Assembly: GCA_903959115.1 (NCBI GenBank)
Contig: CAJBVU010000061.1
Location: 1 to 8,008, forward strand
Direction of reading: 5' to 3'
Source of the DNA: an uncultured Bacteroidota bacterium
Lineage (GTDB): Bacteria; Bacteroidota; Bacteroidia; NS11-12g; UBA955
DNA length: 8,008 bases
A program made the position numbers and the translations under genes. This document shows positions 6,461 through 8,008 of this stretch, piece after piece. The notes under the pieces are model-generated. The model was not told where the DNA came from, did not search any database, and saw only the letters and a list, made by a program, of their open reading frames with translations. Numbering within the stretch: position 1 is the stretch's first letter; every line of letters starts with the position of its first letter.

Positions 6461-8008
6461 ATTTTACGTCCACCTCATCATTACCGCACTTGCCATTATC
6501 CTTTTTTTGCCAGGGTTGGGACTCATTCATTTATTCGATTGGGATGAACTCAACTTTGCTGAATCCGCCCGCGAAATGGTTGTCAGCCGTAACTACAAAT
6601 ACGTACAAATCGCATTTGAACCATTCTGGGAAAAACCGCCCCTATTTATTTGGATTCAAGCGTTTTTTGTCAACCTGTTTGGCGACCACACCTGGGTCTA
6701 CCGCCTACCCAACGCCATCGCCGGAATCATCACAGCAAACGTTGCCTACCATATCGGCAGTTATCTAGGTCGGCGAACATTGGGGGTATTTTGGGCGATT
6801 ACGGTAACGCTCACATTTGCGCCTTTGGTTTATTACAAATCGGGCATCATCGATCCGGTGTTTAATTTATTGATATTTCTTTCAATCTGGCACTGGTACC
6901 GCATCACTCGCTGCGATGTTGAAGGTCATAGACCCCACGGACACTATTTATTATCCGGTGTATTTGTAGGCCTCGCCATTCTAACCAAAGGTCAGACCGC
7001 CTTGATAATCATGGGTGCCGTTGCCTTTGTTATGACTGCCTTTCGGGGTCGCTGGCAAGACATTATTTCGCCACGCCTATTTATTTTTCTTGGTGCGATG
7101 CTTTTTGTAGTTGCCATCTGGATCTACCCACTGTATCACAATTTAGGTCCCCAATTCTTTGATTCCTTCATCGCCTATCAAATGGAGCTGGTTAAAGGAC
7201 AAATTGCCTGGCACAATCAACCCTGGTTTTATCATGCGATCGTTTTATTGATACTCTGCTTTCCCGCAATTGCTTTGGCCATCCCCTATTTAGGCCAGCG
7301 TGGGGAAGAAGACTTTGAATTGGAAAGTTGGCATTCCGTTATGCGAATCTTGTTTTGGTTCGTTTTGATACTTTTCAGCATCGTTACAACCAAAATCATC
7401 CATTACAGCAGCTTATGTTGGTTCCCACTCACCTATTTTGCAGCCTATCATACCTACAGAATCCATACAAACCGCGGCAACAATTTCATACTGCAGAAAT
7501 CGCTGTTATTGCTAATCGGAATTATTTGGACAGCCCTTTTGTGGATATTACCACTAGCTATTGTCATTCCGGAGAAATTGACATTCCTAGCCAAAAATTT
7601 AGATAGTTTTTCAATTCAACAACTTCTAAATCCACAACCCATGCATTGGCTACAAAAGATCTCATTGTTTATCCCAGGTGCCATCGCCGTTTCGGTTTTT
7701 CTACCCCTAACTGTGAAGAATTTTTTCCAAGAACAATTGCATCCAGGAAAACTAATTTTAGCCTTTGGAGGAATCGGCCTGGCGGTTTACTATTTCCTTT
7801 TACCGGTTGTGTCACAGATCACCCAAGACGAATTAATCCATACTATTCACAAAGAAACCCAAGTTAATAAAATGGTAGAGACACATGGATTCAAATCCTT
7901 CGCACTTTACTATCATGGAAAAATGCAACCCCCTGATTTTAATGGGTATTGGATGAAAGACACCTTTGTTCAAAACAGGACAATTAACCAGTCCTATCCA
8001 AAACAATG
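6450..8008 (+). CDS. GT39/ArnT-like membrane glycosyltransferase (3' partial)
   Basis: The frame from ATG 6450 (or the adjacent in-frame ATG 6453) stays open to the window's end, giving 519 codons. Hydrophobic helices alternate with short loops, the GT-C fold. Family signatures are: the first periplasmic loop DWDELNFAESAREM (30-43, acidic pair D32-E33), FWEKPPLFIW (59-68, matching the EKPP motif of ArnT and protein O-mannosyltransferases), and YYKSGIIDPVFNLL (128-141, D135). From about residue 455 the chain becomes polar, so an extracytoplasmic C-terminal segment is beginning where the window stops. Such enzymes transfer a sugar from a polyprenyl-phosphate donor to lipid A, protein or a glycan at the outer face of the inner membrane. 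Acceptor and sugar are unknown. The 11-base overlap with PAP2 suggests translational coupling and a shared pathway. Confidence 0.9.
   Translation, partial: MMSKFYVHLIITALAIILFLPGLGLIHLFDWDELNFAESAREMVVSRNYKYVQIAFEPFWEKPPLFIWIQAFFVNLFGDHTWVYRLPNAIAGIITANVAYHIGSYLGRRTLGVFWAITVTLTFAPLVYYKSGIIDPVFNLLIFLSIWHWYRITRCDVEGHRPHGHYLLSGVFVGLAILTKGQTALIIMGAVAFVMTAFRGRWQDIISPRLFIFLGAMLFVVAIWIYPLYHNLGPQFFDSFIAYQMELVKGQIAWHNQPWFYHAIVLLILCFPAIALAIPYLGQRGEEDFELESWHSVMRILFWFVLILFSIVTTKIIHYSSLCWFPLTYFAAYHTYRIHTNRGNNFILQKSLLLLIGIIWTALLWILPLAIVIPEKLTFLAKNLDSFSIQQLLNPQPMHWLQKISLFIPGAIAVSVFLPLTVKNFFQEQLHPGKLILAFGGIGLAVYYFLLPVVSQITQDELIHTIHKETQVNKMVETHGFKSFALYYHGKMQPPDFNGYWMKDTFVQNRTINQSYPKQ

Noticed and set aside
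7328..7867. Two plus-strand frames (7328-7606 and 7646-7867) near the window's end
   Set aside because: Both are out-of-frame readings inside the GT39 gene, whose own frame is uninterrupted from 6450 to 8008.

Overview
The window looks like ordinary chromosomal sequence from a member of the Bacteroidota, probably a Flavobacteriia-like lineage. The reasons are: no Shine-Dalgarno sequences ahead of the starts; two matches to the Bacteroidota -7 promoter element TAnnTTTG; a small START-like domain protein of a type I know mainly from Bacteroidota; and a glucosaminidase and primase that read like Bacteroidota versions. GC content is moderate. Genus cannot be told from this window. I see no tRNA, rRNA, CRISPR array, insertion sequence, integrase or phage gene, and no intergenic gap longer than about 100 bases.

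Layout. Bases 1-1523 (+) hold the 3' end of a glutamine-type NAD+ synthetase (nadE), overlapped by an MFS transporter gene through ATGA. Bases 1524-4095 (-) hold dnaG (DNA primase) followed by a small secreted glucosaminidase. The MFS and glucosaminidase genes converge with no base between their stop codons. Bases 4096-4161 are a compact divergent control region between dnaG and an M20 amidohydrolase (4162-5352, +). That gene converges, with a 7-base gap, on a START-like domain gene (5360-5761, -). From 5861 onward (+), a PAP2-family phosphatase gene overlaps the start of a GT39/ArnT-like membrane glycosyltransferase that runs off the window's end.

How the genes fit together. Most are unrelated housekeeping genes packed tightly: NAD+ synthesis, transport, replication priming, cell-wall hydrolysis and amide hydrolysis. 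The one pair with a plausible joint role is PAP2 plus GT39. Both families act on lipid-linked substrates at the outer face of the inner membrane, and the overlap suggests translational coupling. A role in polyprenyl-phosphate-sugar use, or in modification of lipid A or a surface glycan, is inference.

Three proposed starts are shorter than the longest open frames. The amidohydrolase starts at 4162 because the upstream TTG lies inside the -7 element. The START-like gene starts at 5761 by family length. PAP2 starts at 5861, just downstream of its own -7 element. I did not find a convincing new biological system. The most unusual features are the back-to-back TTTG/CAAA promoter core between dnaG and the amidohydrolase, a perfect GC-rich palindrome in the dnaG linker, and a His/Cys cluster in a predicted periplasmic loop of the MFS protein.
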